From Chaunax sp. Z400 (lineage: Eukaryota > Chordata > Actinopteri > Lophiiformes > Chaunacidae): 64,000 nt of DNA. The position numbers were made by a program, and so were the translations under genes. This document shows positions 22,557-35,974 of the stretch, piece after piece. The notes under the pieces are model-generated. The model had not been told where the DNA came from and did no database searches. It saw nothing but the letters and a program-made list of their open reading frames with translations. Each line of letters begins with the position of its first letter. Within the stretch, counting starts at the first letter, position 1. Location of the stretch: NCBI GenBank assembly GCA_037577475.1, contig CM075192.1, positions 31,452,709 through 31,516,708 on the forward strand. The letters run 5' to 3'.

Positions 22557-23408
22557 CTTGTGTATATGTATAGATCTCGTATAGATATATATATCTCTAG
22601 TGTATACTGTGACAGGTCCTATAGATGTTGAACTAGTCACTCTGAAGAACAAATAGACTGAAACTGAAATTATTTCACAAGTTTTCAGATGTAAACGTGA
22701 TATTGAAATAATTAACAAGGCACATAAATCCATCTGTCTGTCTCTGTCAAAAACAAGAATGGACTTTAAAAATAGACTTATATTTCTAAACTGAAGTCTC
22801 TGTTGACTTTGTAATGTGACACTTTAACTAAAACATTTACAAAAAATACAGAGACCATCTAAATGTGCTCCAATTTTATTCCAAACATGACTGATATGAT
22901 AACGTGTTAACATGCATGAAGAAACGTCATCTTTTTATCATTTTCACAGGATGAATAGGATTCTGCAGATTGTCTGTCCACCTGTTTTTAAGGCGATTTC
23001 CAAGCAATGTAATAAAATAATGTATGGATTATGTTCCCAAGGATTTGATGAGAGGAAGTCTTGATTAACCAGATGCCCCAGGGCTCCTGGTCACTCTGCT
23101 GTTGCATCATGGTGAGCAGCTGGCACCAAATGGCCAGTGTGATTCCAGGAAACAGGAAACTGACTGGCGGGAAAATGACAGCAGCGGGGGGTCCAGTCTT
23201 TTGTCAAAACATAATCCAGTGAGCGCTCTTAACACTCTGCTCATTCCTCACCCCCACCTTCCTCCTTCCTCCCCCAAACACACTCACTCTTTATTTCTTT
23301 GGTGTTTTTCCAGGAAGCAAGGCCGGCTGTTGCTTCCCTCCTCAAGTGTGAACTGAAGAGAGGAAGTCAGGGATTCCTTACTGGTGGAGAGAGAGAGAGC
23401 AGGATACA

Positions 23409-23413
<5 letters not shown>
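22557..23413. other. Intergenic; no gene seen
   Basis: Stretch between the TA repeat and the long GT repeat. The part at 23060-23360 is less AT-rich and non-repetitive, but has no recognisable exon. Confidence 0.4.

Positions 23414-23503
<90 letters not shown>
23414..23503. repeat. (GT)n microsatellite, about 44 units
   Basis: Uninterrupted TG dinucleotide run of about 90 bases. Cys-Val repeat frames across it are artefacts. Confidence 0.98.
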
Positions 23504-23506
<3 letters not shown>

Positions 23507-23554
23507 TAAGTCCATTTGGTCAGCTCGGGGGGGGCATTAGGCCTGTAATTTTTT

Positions 23555-23661
23555 TTTTGTGCACCTTAAAGAGTTGCCTTTTAATTTCATTGTCCATTGT
23601 ATAATGAGAATAAAGGCTTTCTATTCTATTCTATTCTATCTTATTCTATTCTATTCTATTT
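23555..23661 (+). mobile_element. LINE 3' end with (CTATT)n tail
   Basis: Reads TTTTAATTTCATTGTCCATT, GTATAATGAGAATAAAGGC and then a CTATT pentamer array with one imperfect unit. This is the usual fish LINE ending (TTGTACAATGACAATAAAG plus pentamers), here severely 5'-truncated. A similar ending without the tail is at about 57952-57992. Confidence 0.75.
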
Positions 23662-26600
23662 AAGGAGGGATCAGAGGGAAGAAGAGAAGATGACTGATGA
23701 GATTCATGATTCAAAACTTCACTGAAAATCTATTTATGAGTATCAGTCACAGTCCCACTGTTGTGCTGATATGGATTAGGAGCAATGATTCCAATATATT
23801 ACATATAAACCACTGATCACCAAACTGTGCAAACATTGTGATATAAGCACATAATAAACGGCATTTTGTCCGCTAGCTCACAACACCCACACTGGGTTAC
23901 CCTAATCACAGTACTGAAAATTTAATATTTAGTATTGAGGTATTAGGAGTATTGTTGTGTGCATTACCTGTGTGACTAGCAGATGTCTATATTTGTCATA
24001 TCAACCATCTCTGTAATCCAATTTGTTGGTTTATTCAATTTATGCTTCTTCGCATTCAAAACCAACGACACACATCAACACTTCCTAAAAATCTCTTTCA
24101 ATTTAGTTTCAAGCTGTCATAGAGATTTTGGGGAAATATTTGCTTATAAACTAAATGGAATTTGCATAAAACCCTCCATAACCTTTGTCACTTAAGCAGT
24201 AAAGAGGTTCACACAAAAACAGACTTGACAACAGTCTCACCTCCTGACCGATCCACAATGCTGACACTCAATTAAAAATGTAACAACAAACAATCCTGAA
24301 ATAACACCCATATCTGCATGTAAACAATATAATTACTGTACATCAAATTCCATTTACATATTTAAATATTTAGGCCCTAACAAATAAATATAGACTATAT
24401 TCTTGATCAGAGGCAGGCCTATACATTATGAAATATATATGTGTTGATGTCTTTTTTTTTACATTCATCTCTGTTTTTACTTCTGACTGAACTTTATTTT
24501 GTGATAAAACCATTGAGTGTCACTGATTCCCGTCTCTGAAAAACTTGCCGTGAGCTCTACGGCAGAGTGAAAGTATACATAGAAATCTGCACGTTTTTCC
24601 GCATAGAAATTCTTTATAAATACCAACGTTTGCAGTGAAAGATGCTTACACACATTTCACCCCCGTTTACGCTACTTTTTTGTGCACCAGGAGAAAAGCT
24701 GCCTTGATGGATGAAACGAGGCCAAAGACAAATGAAACATCCTCCTATGGCAGCTTGTCGTGACACAATTGTTAGTGCAGCCTCACCGGAGTCAGGTCCC
24801 TGTAGTGATTTATCCCTCCCTGTATAACAGTCACCAACAGCCTGTGGTCACCATTCATCTCAGCTTTAACGACATGTTCATTCCTCAACTGTAGCAATCA
24901 TTAATCTCTATGGCGTTTCACTTTAATCAACCGTTCAAAACACTTTTGCTCCTATCAGGGCTGGAAATATTTTCTGGCAGCTCAGAAAACGACCCATAAA
25001 TCAGCAGCTAAAAGCAGACAGAGCTGCTGTGGTCCTTTGTGCTTTATTGGCTCTAACAGGGTCCTCTTTGTGTCCAAGGTTGAAGTCCCTGGGTACAAGA
25101 AGAGCAAAATGTTTGCTGTCTTCCATCACAGAATGTACTGTACATAATATATGTCAGAAGTACATGATAGGGTTTTTATCAAAAAGTCTTTTAACAAAGC
25201 TGTTTTTTCCCTCTTATGTATGTACACTAAAGCGGTATTTAAGCAGCATTCTAAACCAGTGCCCAGGTATGATCTACAGGTAACAGCAGCTGTTCTCCTT
25301 CTTCGTGCTGCTGTATATTGTTGTATGCTGTGAGAATGCTGCTGCCATGTGACTTTAAATAAAACAGATTGGGTTTGATTGGTTTTGCATGTTTGGACCA
25401 CGTTAAAAGAAAAATGGACCGTAACAGGGAGTCAGGTGTTGACATTTTTCCTCTTTATTGGTTACGTTTCAAGATAGTTGGCCTGTCTCATTCATTGTGG
25501 TGCTCAGTGGTACACATGGAAAGCGATGTGTGAGACCTGTGGAGATGCACACTTTTTTTTTGATTATCTGGTTTGAAAGGTTACAAAAATGTGTCACAAA
25601 ATCGATGTTGGAAAGGTGAGTGGAAGGGTTTCAAATATTATTAGACAATCTGCCAAGAAGAAGGCTGAGGGCTGCATCTGATTGGTGGAAAATCAGTTCA
25701 ACTGATTACAGATAAAAAATACATTTAGAACATGGCTTCACTTTTTGTAGAGTAACAATAGTGTAAGTATGCAAACACCTAATATCTTGATTTGAACAGA
25801 TAAAAGAAAAAAGGTGGATTTCTGAAAGCTATGGCCCTCTTTCTTTTCACTGGTGTTAGGCAAGAGGGGCGAAGCACCACCCAGCAGGTTACAACAATAG
25901 GCCGTTGCTTCGCAAACAGTGTACTTGAAACCCATTCAGATCCGCCCTAAAATGGAAATGACCTAAAAGAGTCACCATCTATGACAATGGGTGAGCAGCA
26001 TGAATGTTAAAACAATGAATAGTTTTTATTTGGCCATCGGCCTCATAAGGGACTCCTGAAGAACAAAGTCATGCGTACTCACAGCAAACTTCTCACAGTA
26101 AACGACATCTGGACACCTCAGAAAATACAACCATAACTGTATACCTATATGTTTACATAGAGATAAAAGGCTTTATTCTAGATTATACTGTATGTTGTAT
26201 CTTTGTACAAACTACCTGAGTGTTGTTCAGACCTCATAAACAGATGCAGAGCTGCGTTTCGTTATGTCAGGCATCCAGAGGTAAAATCTGTGCAGTTGGA
26301 GTGAAATGCCTAAAACAAGACAATATAATACAATAAAGAAAATATAGGAATACAAATTAAGTGCTGCCAAGTCATGAATAAACTTGACTCAAATCCTCAC
26401 GACAAAAGATGAACAACTGTGTTAGCAGATATTTAGTTTTTTAAGTTACCTGTGACTCTCAAGATGCATTTCAGTGAGAATTATCCGGAGGTTATAAGTT
26501 CTGTTGCACCACTGCTGCCTATTTGAATATTATCCTCTGCCAAAATCCCCAAATGATGGAGTGCCAGCAGTAATGCATTCTGAATTAATTACAGGTCTGA

Positions 26601-26787
26601 CTTTGCTTAAACTTGTGGGGTATTGCCTGTCTGTTCTTAGTCGTAACACTGACTCTGAGCAGCGCAGACAGAATTCTACCAGTAGATATTCTGTTCCACC
26701 GTTTACATGGAACGGTTGTTCTTCTGATCAATTTAAGAAAAGGTTAATACTACCCCTCTGCAACCCAATGACATTTCATTCAGTTTG
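23662..26787. other. Intergenic; no gene seen; low-repeat block at about 24620-25030
   Basis: No exon is supported. The block at 24620-25030 has balanced base composition, lacks microsatellites and repeats known from the rest of the window, and contains words such as GTCACCAACAGCCTGTGGTC. It would be the first place to test for a conserved non-coding element. Open frames near 25029-25445 have no recognisable domain. Confidence 0.4.
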
Positions 26788-26890
26788 GGCGTTTTTATTT
26801 TAATGAGGTGTTTATATGGAGTATTTTCATTCTGATTGAGCTTTTAAACCGATTTTAATGGGAATAAAGAGGTCCATGTAAACCCAGCTA
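26788..26890 (+). mobile_element. MITE fragment (TAGCTGGGTTTACATG family), right end
   Basis: Closely matches the copy at 55680-55785 over GTTTTTATTTTAATGAGGTG, TTCATTCTGATT, AAACCGATTTTAAT and AATAAAGAGGTCCATGTAAA, and ends CATGTAAACCCAGCTA. A left-end piece TAGCTGGGTTTACATGG lies at 28068-28084, followed by TTCATTCTGATTGAAGG. Confidence 0.75.
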
Positions 26891-28084
26891 CTGTGTGATT
26901 TTAGATAGCATGCCAGCAATCCACAAGCAACAGAGGAATATCATGTAACACAGGAGCATCTGTGTCTAGTGCGACATTTAACATACACATTTATCAGGGC
27001 TGTGTAATCAATGACAAACATGGCAAAAACAATAATTTCTCATCACTATGTGGCGTTTGATCTCATTCTTGCGCCGTCTCCCCAGTTTGAAGACGTTTTC
27101 ACTTAATTTTCTTTTTCTTTGAGTAAGCAGCTAACTGCTACGAGCTGCTTTTTACCTGTCCAGGTTGTGGGTCAAACGCATGACACATCAAAGAGTCACA
27201 CCCCCATTGGCCATTCGGTGCTGTTTGCCACCTCTGTTGCCTCCTGAGAGAGGGAACAATCACACCCCACCCCATTCTGCCTTTTCATACAGAGCTGTGA
27301 GGTGCAATAAAAGGGCTGAAGTATGATGCTGTAGTTAGCCCTTTAGCGCCATTGCTAGAGCTGTCCCTCCAATGTTGCAGAATAAAAAGGGGAAGGTACT
27401 TCTCATCAGATGATTAAAACACATGACTTAGGCTCTGGGGTTTTGAGTCCAAATATGTGAACAAATATTAAAAATGACTTGTTGGGTCAGTTAATATCCT
27501 TAATTGAACCCAGAGCATGTTCCTTTAACCTAACAAAGGAGTGAGTGAATCCTGTGTGTAAAACTGTGGTGTATACTCACAACTCTAGTATTACCTTAGC
27601 ACCGCTGACCAAGATGTTGGGTTTGAGATGAGAGTGAGAACATGTTTGTATTGTAGACCTTAGGGCTGGTATTATTTATTATTAGTTTATTTAGTTACGC
27701 CATAATGACAGTCAAAAAATTAAAACTGATGTGTTGGAAACAAAGTTGAAATTATTTATGGCCACAACATGAACCCAGAGTATGATCCCTCTATCAGTTA
27801 TGAATTATTAATTGTTTGAGGGATACAGAGAATTCTACATAGTTATTTTTTTTGCACTGAGCCATGTGAGGATGGGTCTCACATGGCTCCATCCTTCTCT
27901 GTGTTCTGTACATGGGAACATATGGAGGGCCTTCTGGACAATGGAGCTCTTGTCATGCTGGCCTCAACAAAGAGGCCAAGACAGGCTCAGACAGGGGGCC
28001 GACAACCAAACTGGTTTGTGTGTGTGTGTGTGTGTGTGTAACAAGGCAGGCAGAAGTCTCCAGTAAATAGCTGGGTTTACATGG

Positions 28085-31000
28085 ACACTTTTCTTCATTC
28101 TGATTGAAGGTTTCATCTCAACTGTTTACATGGGTTGTGATGTTCCCGTCAAAGTGTCATCCAAACATTAGCCACATGCTATTTTGTCTATGTTATCAAC
28201 ATACAGTAATGTAAACCATAAAACGTGACAGCATAAAAAGCACTGTGTTATTGTGTTGTACCTTCCTCTGGAAAGCCACTCCTCCCTCATCTCCACCCAA
28301 ACCACTGCAGCTGTGACAGCTCCATGCAGACATAAAACTGTGGTGGTGGTTACAACATCTGAGCTTATATTACAAAGGCATTCCCTAACAGTTGATCCAG
28401 GGGTGGCTTACTATATTTTCACAGGTCATTATGCAATGTTGCATAAGAAAGTAAAATAATATACCAATCATATATAATAATGTCTCATGCTTTATTTAGT
28501 GGAGCCTATCCAAATAAAAGGCCATTCTTTGCCTTTACTATTTTTAGTTTCCTTCTGAATTGGTTTTATTAATCATAAAATGTATTTAATGGAATATGTT
28601 CTATTAGTTTAAGAAAACATTACGCACAGTTATATTTAAGATTTTAGGTTTATTTTGTGATGAGCAGATACCTTTAAATCAATGTATGATTTGCAAATAG
28701 AAAAAAAATTCAAAGTCAAGTAAAATGTATTAAAGTAACCCAAATATCACTGACAACTATTTAACATTTTTGGACAGAACAGATTCAGATCACAGCAACA
28801 GAGACGGGCAGAGAAATTAACTAATTAATCTGCGTGATTGATTAGGATCAATACAAGAACATACAGCTGATCTGACATTCATTAAAAACTTGAGTATATG
28901 TTAAAATGGAAAGAAAGAAAGAAAGAAAGATGGTATACAATAAAAAAAGGACAGAAAAGAGAGAGACATAACAACAGTCTATTACCAAACTAACCGTCCA
29001 CAGGGAGGAAACCACACTGTGTTACAGTTTACAGTTATTTAACCCTGAACACACACACACCACAGAATGCATCAGTGAGGCAATGTGATAAGAGATTTGT
29101 TACAGTTTGTTTTTAACATGAACCGTCACTCATAGAATCCAAACGGCCATCTGAAAATAAAAATCAACTTATTATAGTTCTATAGCTTAACCTGATCTGT
29201 GGTCACTCACTTTAGATTGTAAAGGTAATGTAATTATTGCCTATAGAAAGCTGCAGTGGTCATTTTAATGTCAGAGGCCCCTGAGCTTTAGAGCAGGTTT
29301 GGTCGACGGAGGGAAGAATTTAATTTCAGTCAGATTATTATAGAGGCATTCTCACTCTACATATTGTTGTCTCTCATACACACATTGAGACAAACAGGAT
29401 TTCCTCATTTTCTATGTCATTGTATTGTTTATTACCAGTTGAATCCTACAAACAGAACACAGTGCAGTGTTTACAGTTCCTATGCTGGTTCAACATACCG
29501 CATGCATCTTTTAACTCAATCATGTTAATTGATAACCCAAAGGTGGTTATCAACTCAGTAAAGCAGCCCAGGTTTACCCAATGTTGCCATGAGCATGATC
29601 AGGTAAAAAAGGTGATGTTTGCAGTTTAGGGCCAATGTCAAACCTGCAGCAGAGCAGCCCATTGGTTGAATAAGGAGTCATCTGTAACAGTAGACAAATG
29701 TAAAGAAGTTTAACATACAGTATAAGTCAGAAGTTTGGCGGCAGTTTTCCATTCACTTGGATGGGAAAATATCCAAACTGTTGACTAATTTGTAATCCTA
29801 CTAAAAGCAGCACAGCTGCAGCTGTCGAATGCAAGAACATCCTGAAATGTGTATGTTTATATGCCAATAATATCACTGCCCAATCCTTAGGGCAAAAGCA
29901 CATCTGATTATATTTACATCTGTGTATTTTCCTTTAAATTAGTATGTTGCTTATATATATTCTTATTACAATTTTAACGTAATCATTTCAACCCTGGACA
30001 AGTCAAACAAAGTTGGCAGAAATAAATTCAACTAGTTCAGTACTTCAGTCAGTCTGCTGTAGGATGATATCAGTATACTAAGCATATATACTGGTATATA
30101 CTGGCTTGGACAGAAAAAATTAAATAAAGAAAGGAGGAAGGCCCTGACTCGCATGTCTACTTCTTCCATGGTCAAATCGCAGCCAAACTTAATGAGCACA
30201 ATCTTTCAATGTAAGAGAGCTGAAAACATAATTTAACTGCCACTACTAATCAATAAATTAGTTGACAACTATTTTGGTCAGTTTGATTTTGATCTTAAAT
30301 TTGAGGATTTGCTGCTGGTCTTTGATGATGTAAATGAAGAGTGCTTGTGATGACATTTTTATACTTTTTATAAACTAATTAATTAATCAATTAGTAATCA
30401 TTCAACAGAGCAGATTTACATTCCTAGGTGTATTGCGGTTGCATTGTTTTTTTCTGACTTTAAGCAGGTAACGGTAGAAAAGATGAATCTGTATAAAAGA
30501 TAGAACAAGACACATACTGATACTACTCTAAAATACTCAAAATCACAGACATGGTCTGCATTTTACCAGCATTATTTGGTTCAGGATACAAAAGCAGAGC
30601 TGATGGCTTTTCTTTATGTTTTTATAAAAAAAAGGACTTTAGTTATTGGAGCCAGGTTGGGAGCACAAACATGGATCCAAACTGGATATCAACCTGTTTA
30701 AACCATCACCACTCTTTGTTCCATGGTGTTGTGAAAGCTATATTGTTCTGTAACTATAAGCAGTTGACACATTTTCATCCTGCTAGCACTGAGCCACCCT
30801 TCTTGAGCTAAATTTACATTTCAACACAACTACAAGCTTTGAAATGATGATTCATGCTGAGGGAGTGGCTGGACTACCACTAACTCATGTCTGGGCTTGT
30901 CCTTCATACATGTGAGACCATCTAACAGTGACATTTTAATTAATTCAGAATCTGAAAAGGTAATACAATATGTCATCTGTGCAATACATTGACCACCAGG

Positions 31001-32860
31001 ACAGTGAAATATTCATCACACCACATGTATGATGTGTGAACTGTTGTATGTGTATGAAAGCATGTGCAGCAGGATGACAATTTATGTGAAACTGCAGTTG
31101 GAAGGAGACCAAAACTAAATTCTCCACGGGGACAAAAAAGTATTTTGTATATCATATCGTATTGTCTCGTTTCATAACGTATCAAATCGTACCTTATTGT
31201 AAGAAGACAGCAGCAAAAGTTTACACTGTGCTTTGAGAGTCCACAGTCGAATTACTATACACAACAATTATGTGATGACAACACGTTTTCAGTTAATGAT
31301 GGCAGCAGGCTTCATGATAATTGCCGCCCTTTGTCTTTATTGGAATTCTGTTTTTCCACAGAGCCAACATTGTCCTGATTTCAAATAATGACATAATTTC
31401 TATCTCCAAGGCATGTCTACTCAGATCTTCAAGAACTGAAACTGGGTGTGGTATACTCTGGGCGGATCATCAGTCTAACACATTCACACCTGCAGGCATT
31501 TTCCAGGCTGCATCAGTTTGGAGTTTGGTTCACTTAAATTTATATAAAAGCATTCTCTGTTGCAGCAACATCATCTCCCTAAGTAACCCAACCTTATAAT
31601 GAAAAGTCAGGACCTATGAGAAAAGCTTATTGGAATATTGAATGGAGAATGGAGAAAATGCCTCTAACAGAGACATTCCCTGATAAAAGGATATCAGGGC
31701 TTGGTTGTATCAAATGCATTGTTTTCCAGAATCATTCAAGATATGAAATACAGCATCAGAGATCAAATTGTTTGAAAAAATCCAATTGCACAGTTCTCCA
31801 TGTGTATATCCAGTTTATTTCTTCATTCTCAGCTCGATTACTTGAAGCAGGGTTGAATGCATTGTAGCTGACACCATTTGGAGGAATAAGCTATGCTTCA
31901 TAATGGCATACTAAAGTAAGACTAACTCTGAGGACTGTGTTTCCTACATGTAAACAACTTTGCTGCGGTCTAACCACAAATGACAATAAATGTGTTTGGT
32001 ATGCAAACACAGACTAGTCTGGGTTAATTGGACAACATTCCAACCTCACTCATTTTTAGACCACAAAGTAATTTAATTCATCGTTGATGAGAAACAATGT
32101 CCCATTTGAGACACAGTAGCGGTTGTAGTCATGGATTTCATGTGTTAGAATTAAACTTTTTTATCAAGAGGAAACTTAATTAACTGTACCACAATTATAA
32201 AATGGCTGAACAGAATGTTACAGCCCTTAAATCCATCATAAAACAGGCTTTCCTCTTCACTGTTGCATGAAAGTACATTTATTGCAGATACCTTTTATTG
32301 CGCTTAAATGTTGATAAGTAAATCCTGCTGAAGTCAGTCCACATGACAAACTTTTATTCTTGAATAATGGTGAAAGGATATGGATACAGAATCTATAATG
32401 GAGAAACTTTTTAATGATCTGCTGAATGCAGAAGCTACTATTGAAGACATGAAGTAGGAAAAGAGCTGTGATTTATCATTTATGTTTTTATGTCAAATAT
32501 GCCTTTTAAATGTAACCTTGCTACATTTTACCCTCACCGATGATGGTGAATGTTTGGTGTTTCTAACAGTCGTCATTATCTCCTTAACTCCATCGATCCT
32601 AAACAAAGTGAGGCGACAGCCTGTTGAAAAAAGAAGAATGCATCTTTGAGGATTTGGTAATGAATGGGTAGAAAAGTAGCTTCATTCAGCCCCCTCCCCT
32701 TCTTTCTGTGCCCACCCAGCCTCCCAGCACACCATTACAATGCAGGACCCCCTCCCCCAGCTACCCCTGCAACATACACATTAACACACACAGATACACA
32801 CTCCCTGTCCTCCCCCCTTAGGAACACAGGCACGGGGGGGGGTTATCAGTAAGTTTCCCC
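28085..32860. other. Intergenic; upstream of the ZFP36-like gene, no other gene seen
   Basis: AT-rich sequence with an AAAG run near 28910-28930 and a degenerate Tc1-like palindrome near 29725-29798. The last 200 bases (about 32680-32850) turn C-rich and contain runs such as CCCCCTCCCC and GGGGGGGG, probably the proximal promoter of the gene at 33123. No other exon is supported. Confidence 0.45.
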
Positions 32861-32862
32861 AA

Positions 32863-32902
32863 CTATTTAAGCAGATTCCAACTGATGGTCCAGGGACTTT
32901 CC
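32863..32902 (+). promoter_or_regulatory. Core promoter of the ZFP36-like gene: TATA-like box and kappaB-type decamer
   Basis: CTATTTAAG (about 32863-32871) is a TATA-like box about 255 bases before the start codon. GGGACTTTCC at 32893-32902 is an exact match to the classical NF-kappaB decamer and would lie at or next to the transcription start. ZFP36-family genes are known inducible early-response genes, so a kappaB site is plausible. Its position so close to the start is unusual, and a ten-base match can arise by chance. Confidence 0.5.
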
Positions 32903-33122
32903 TTCTGCTCATTCTCCCAACTCTCCGTCTCCTTTAGTACAGACCACGGTCACCATTTCTCTCCCCTTTCCTCCCCTACTACTGGAACAGCAGTTTATCT
33001 CCTTCAGAGGACCAAACTCTTGCTTTACGTCGTACCCTGAAACTTATTGTCCTCCCCAGCCATCCTTCACTGTGGGATCAGACATCTATCTCCTTCTCTC
33101 AGCGAGGAAGGTTGAGCAAACC

Positions 33123-35045
33123 ATGCCGTATGACTTTCTAACACCTTTCCTGGAACTGGATGAGGAGTTCTGCAAGGTGAGAGCAACCAATGACTAAAAC
33201 TTATATACAAATCTACCAAAATACCACATCTAACTATTTCATCTGCAATCATTCCATAGCCATGCAGGAAAATATTAACATCTTCATTTGGAAAAAAATA
33301 ATGAAGTAGTTCTAAAACTAAGGCCTAATCAACAGATTTCTTTGGATGCATCTCAAATTCACTATATGGCCTCATTAATTATGTAATAATTAATTTTAGT
33401 GTTTTGGGGAGAATCTCTTAAAACATTGTTTAAATAGTAATTTCATATAGGCCTATTGGTAAAATAACTGTAATTATGGAAACATATTGTATGTGGTTTA
33501 TTCTTTCATAAACTGTATCTTAAAAATGTAATGACTATGTGATGAAATACTATCTGGAATTATTTTGTGTATTCTGTGTGAGTGCGTGCTTACCTGTATT
33601 CACTTAAAGAATTCACATCTATCTATTCAAAATTTCACATTACATCTACTCCATGAAACTGAAAACTTTGTACTCAGGGCTAGTTTGGTGCATTTTCAAA
33701 ATAAAACGTATTGTACAGAATAGAATGTGTCCTGTTTAATTGATCAGCCTTGTTTCTTTAGCTGGAGCTTAAAATCTCCTTTGGCCCTGCCAGTCATGCT
33801 CCAGTGCTCCAGGAATGTACAAAGCTTACATGTATTCTTCTCTCTCCTTTTGTCTGATAGAATTTCCGTAGCCTTGAGGCAACAGATGGCTCACCTCCCA
33901 GCTCACAACAGCAGCAGAGTCTCAGAGTCTTGGGCTTCCAGCGTCGACATTCTCTTTGCCCCGTGACCCTCCCAAACTCCAAGTTCAACAGCAGCAGCTC
34001 TGAGGTGACTGACTGGGGGCTCAACATGGCCTCCATGCAGCAATGGAGCAGAGAGGGTCAGCTCCCGCGCTCCTCACTCAGCCACATTCCCTTCAGAGTC
34101 GACCGCTCAGTCAGCATGATCGAGGGAAACGTCAGCAGCTTGGTAGGCAAAGAGGACAAACTGGCTCATGTTCCCCCATCACTGCTGCTGTCTCCATCAG
34201 GCCTCTATGTCAGCAACACCTCTGTCTCTGCTGCTTCACCCTCTGCCTCCAGACCTCCGGCACCTTCGCCTCACATCTCCACCCGCTACAAGACAGAACT
34301 CTGTCGCACTTATGAGGAAAGTGGGACCTGCAAGTATGGCACCAAGTGCCAGTTCGCCCACGGGTTGGATGAGCTGAGAGGCCTCAGCAGGCACCCCAAA
34401 TACAAGACAGAGCCATGCCGCACTTTCCACACCATCGGCTTCTGCCCATACGGCGCCCGCTGCCACTTCATCCACAATGCAGATGAGCTCTCCACCAGCA
34501 ACCCATCCGTACCTCCTCCGAAACAGAAGCTGAGACCCCCTCTGCTCCGTCACAGCCTTAGCTTTGCAGGCTTCTCCTCTTCTCCACAGACTTTCCAACC
34601 ACTTGAGGAGTCACGGCCCTCCTCCCTCCTCTTCACCCGAGCCTCCTCTGTCTCCCCGTCTCCTCTCTCCACAGGGAGCCCAGAGCTCCTTTCCCCGCTC
34701 TTCTCTGAGCCAGGGGAACTGAAGCACTGCTCCTACCCCTTCTCTGGCATTAGCAACCTGGCAGGAGACAACAGTGATTCAGCTCTGCGCTTCTGTGCTG
34801 TGACGGATTCTGTCAGCTCCAGGTGTCTCACCTCCAAAAACCTCCCTTACCACCTTCCCAAGCAGCTGCCAGTCTCCCTCAACGCCCCCCCTGGCCTTCA
34901 GCGCTGCTCCTCAGCTGACTCCCTCTCTGAAGAAGGCTACACATCCTCCTGCTCCCTCAGCTCCTCTTCCAGTGGCACAGAGTCACCGAGTTTTGAAGGC
35001 CGGCGCCTGCCCATCTTCAGTCGGCTGTCGGTTTCAGATGAGTAG
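33123..35045 (+). CDS. ZFP36/TIS11-family CCCH zinc-finger mRNA-decay activator
   Basis: Proteins of this family bind UUAUUUAUU elements in cytoplasmic mRNAs and recruit CCR4-NOT deadenylase. Exon 1 (33123-33176, 18 codons) joins exon 2 (33861-35045) through a GT-AG intron, giving 412 residues. The tandem fingers are C-x8-C-x5-C-x3-H at 166-185 and 204-223, with the canonical 18-residue linker. The lead-in of finger 1 is RYKTELC; in finger 2 it is KYKTEPC, a Leu-to-Pro change at a normally invariant place. FQRRHSL (Ser49) and RHSLSFAGF (248-256) look like the family's 14-3-3/kinase sites. The C-terminus RRLPIFSRLSVSDE is the CNOT1-binding motif. Finger 2 (CRTFHTIGFCPYG) and the RRHS..TLPNSKF block resemble ZFP36L1/L2 more than ZFP36 itself. 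The exact paralogue is uncertain; teleost cth1-like is an alternative. Confidence 0.95.
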
Positions 35046-35965
35046 GAAGCAGCTTTACTGTAGGGCTGGATTTAATCAGGGCTAATCTAATGGTTGAATT
35101 CTTTCTGACCCGGATCTGATGTGTGGTTTTTGTGTCCAGTCCAGAAACAAAAGCGCAGCTTTGACACATTTAGTTTCTACATGAATAAAGTAGAAACTCC
35201 ATTATCAAAATCATACATACAAAAAACAAAACAGTTCAAATAGAAAGTCACGAAGGATTTCAACATTAGGGAATCAGTTCCTCCCTGAATCCAGCCAGGT
35301 AAACGTACCTAACTTTGTGCATATTGCATTTATCATCCAAGCAGTTGTAGCGCTGCTCAGTGTTCGTCCAGTTTTAGCCGACTTCTCTGTTTTGTGTAAT
35401 AGTTAGATTGTTCTATGCCATTGTTACTGCTGTATACTGTTGTATACCCATTTTAGAGAAAATGTGGAGGATACTTCACTCAGCTGTTTCTGCTCAGTAG
35501 GAGGTTCTGTGTGAGAATTTCCTGTGCCCTGATTTAAGAAGGATTTTAAGATTAGCCCTATGACTGGTGTGCTGTTTTTTTCTTATTTTACGGCTTACTA
35601 AATGTGTCAGTGACGCCAGCCTCCAGCACTTCTCCAGTCATATTTTGGGCTTTCTGACTGAAACAAACCTCTTGTCATTTAATAAGAGGGGTAAAAAACC
35701 CATATGCTGTCACTAATTGATTAATTGGTTGTATGGCTCTGGCCACATGATTGTATTTGTCAGCAAATTTAAATGCCTTAAGGCAAGCTTTCAGCTAAAC
35801 TGCCTTTGCAAAAATAAATAAATAATAATTAGCACAAGTGTAGGTTACCCACAGACTAGGCACCAAAGTTGATGTTAGATTGTTAACACCTAGCCTAGCC
35901 TTTAGCATTGACAGGTAATACAATATTATGATTATTGTTTTTTATAGCATAACTCTTTTCTAGAC

Positions 35966-35974
35966 TTATTTATT
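35966..35974 (+). promoter_or_regulatory. AU-rich element (TTATTTATT) in 3' UTR
   Basis: Exact nonamer that ZFP36-family tandem zinc fingers bind best, located 0.92 kb after the stop of a ZFP36-family gene. Confidence 0.6.

Noticed and set aside
23299..23604. Frame with a long Cys-Val repeat
   Set aside because: Translation of the (GT)n microsatellite.
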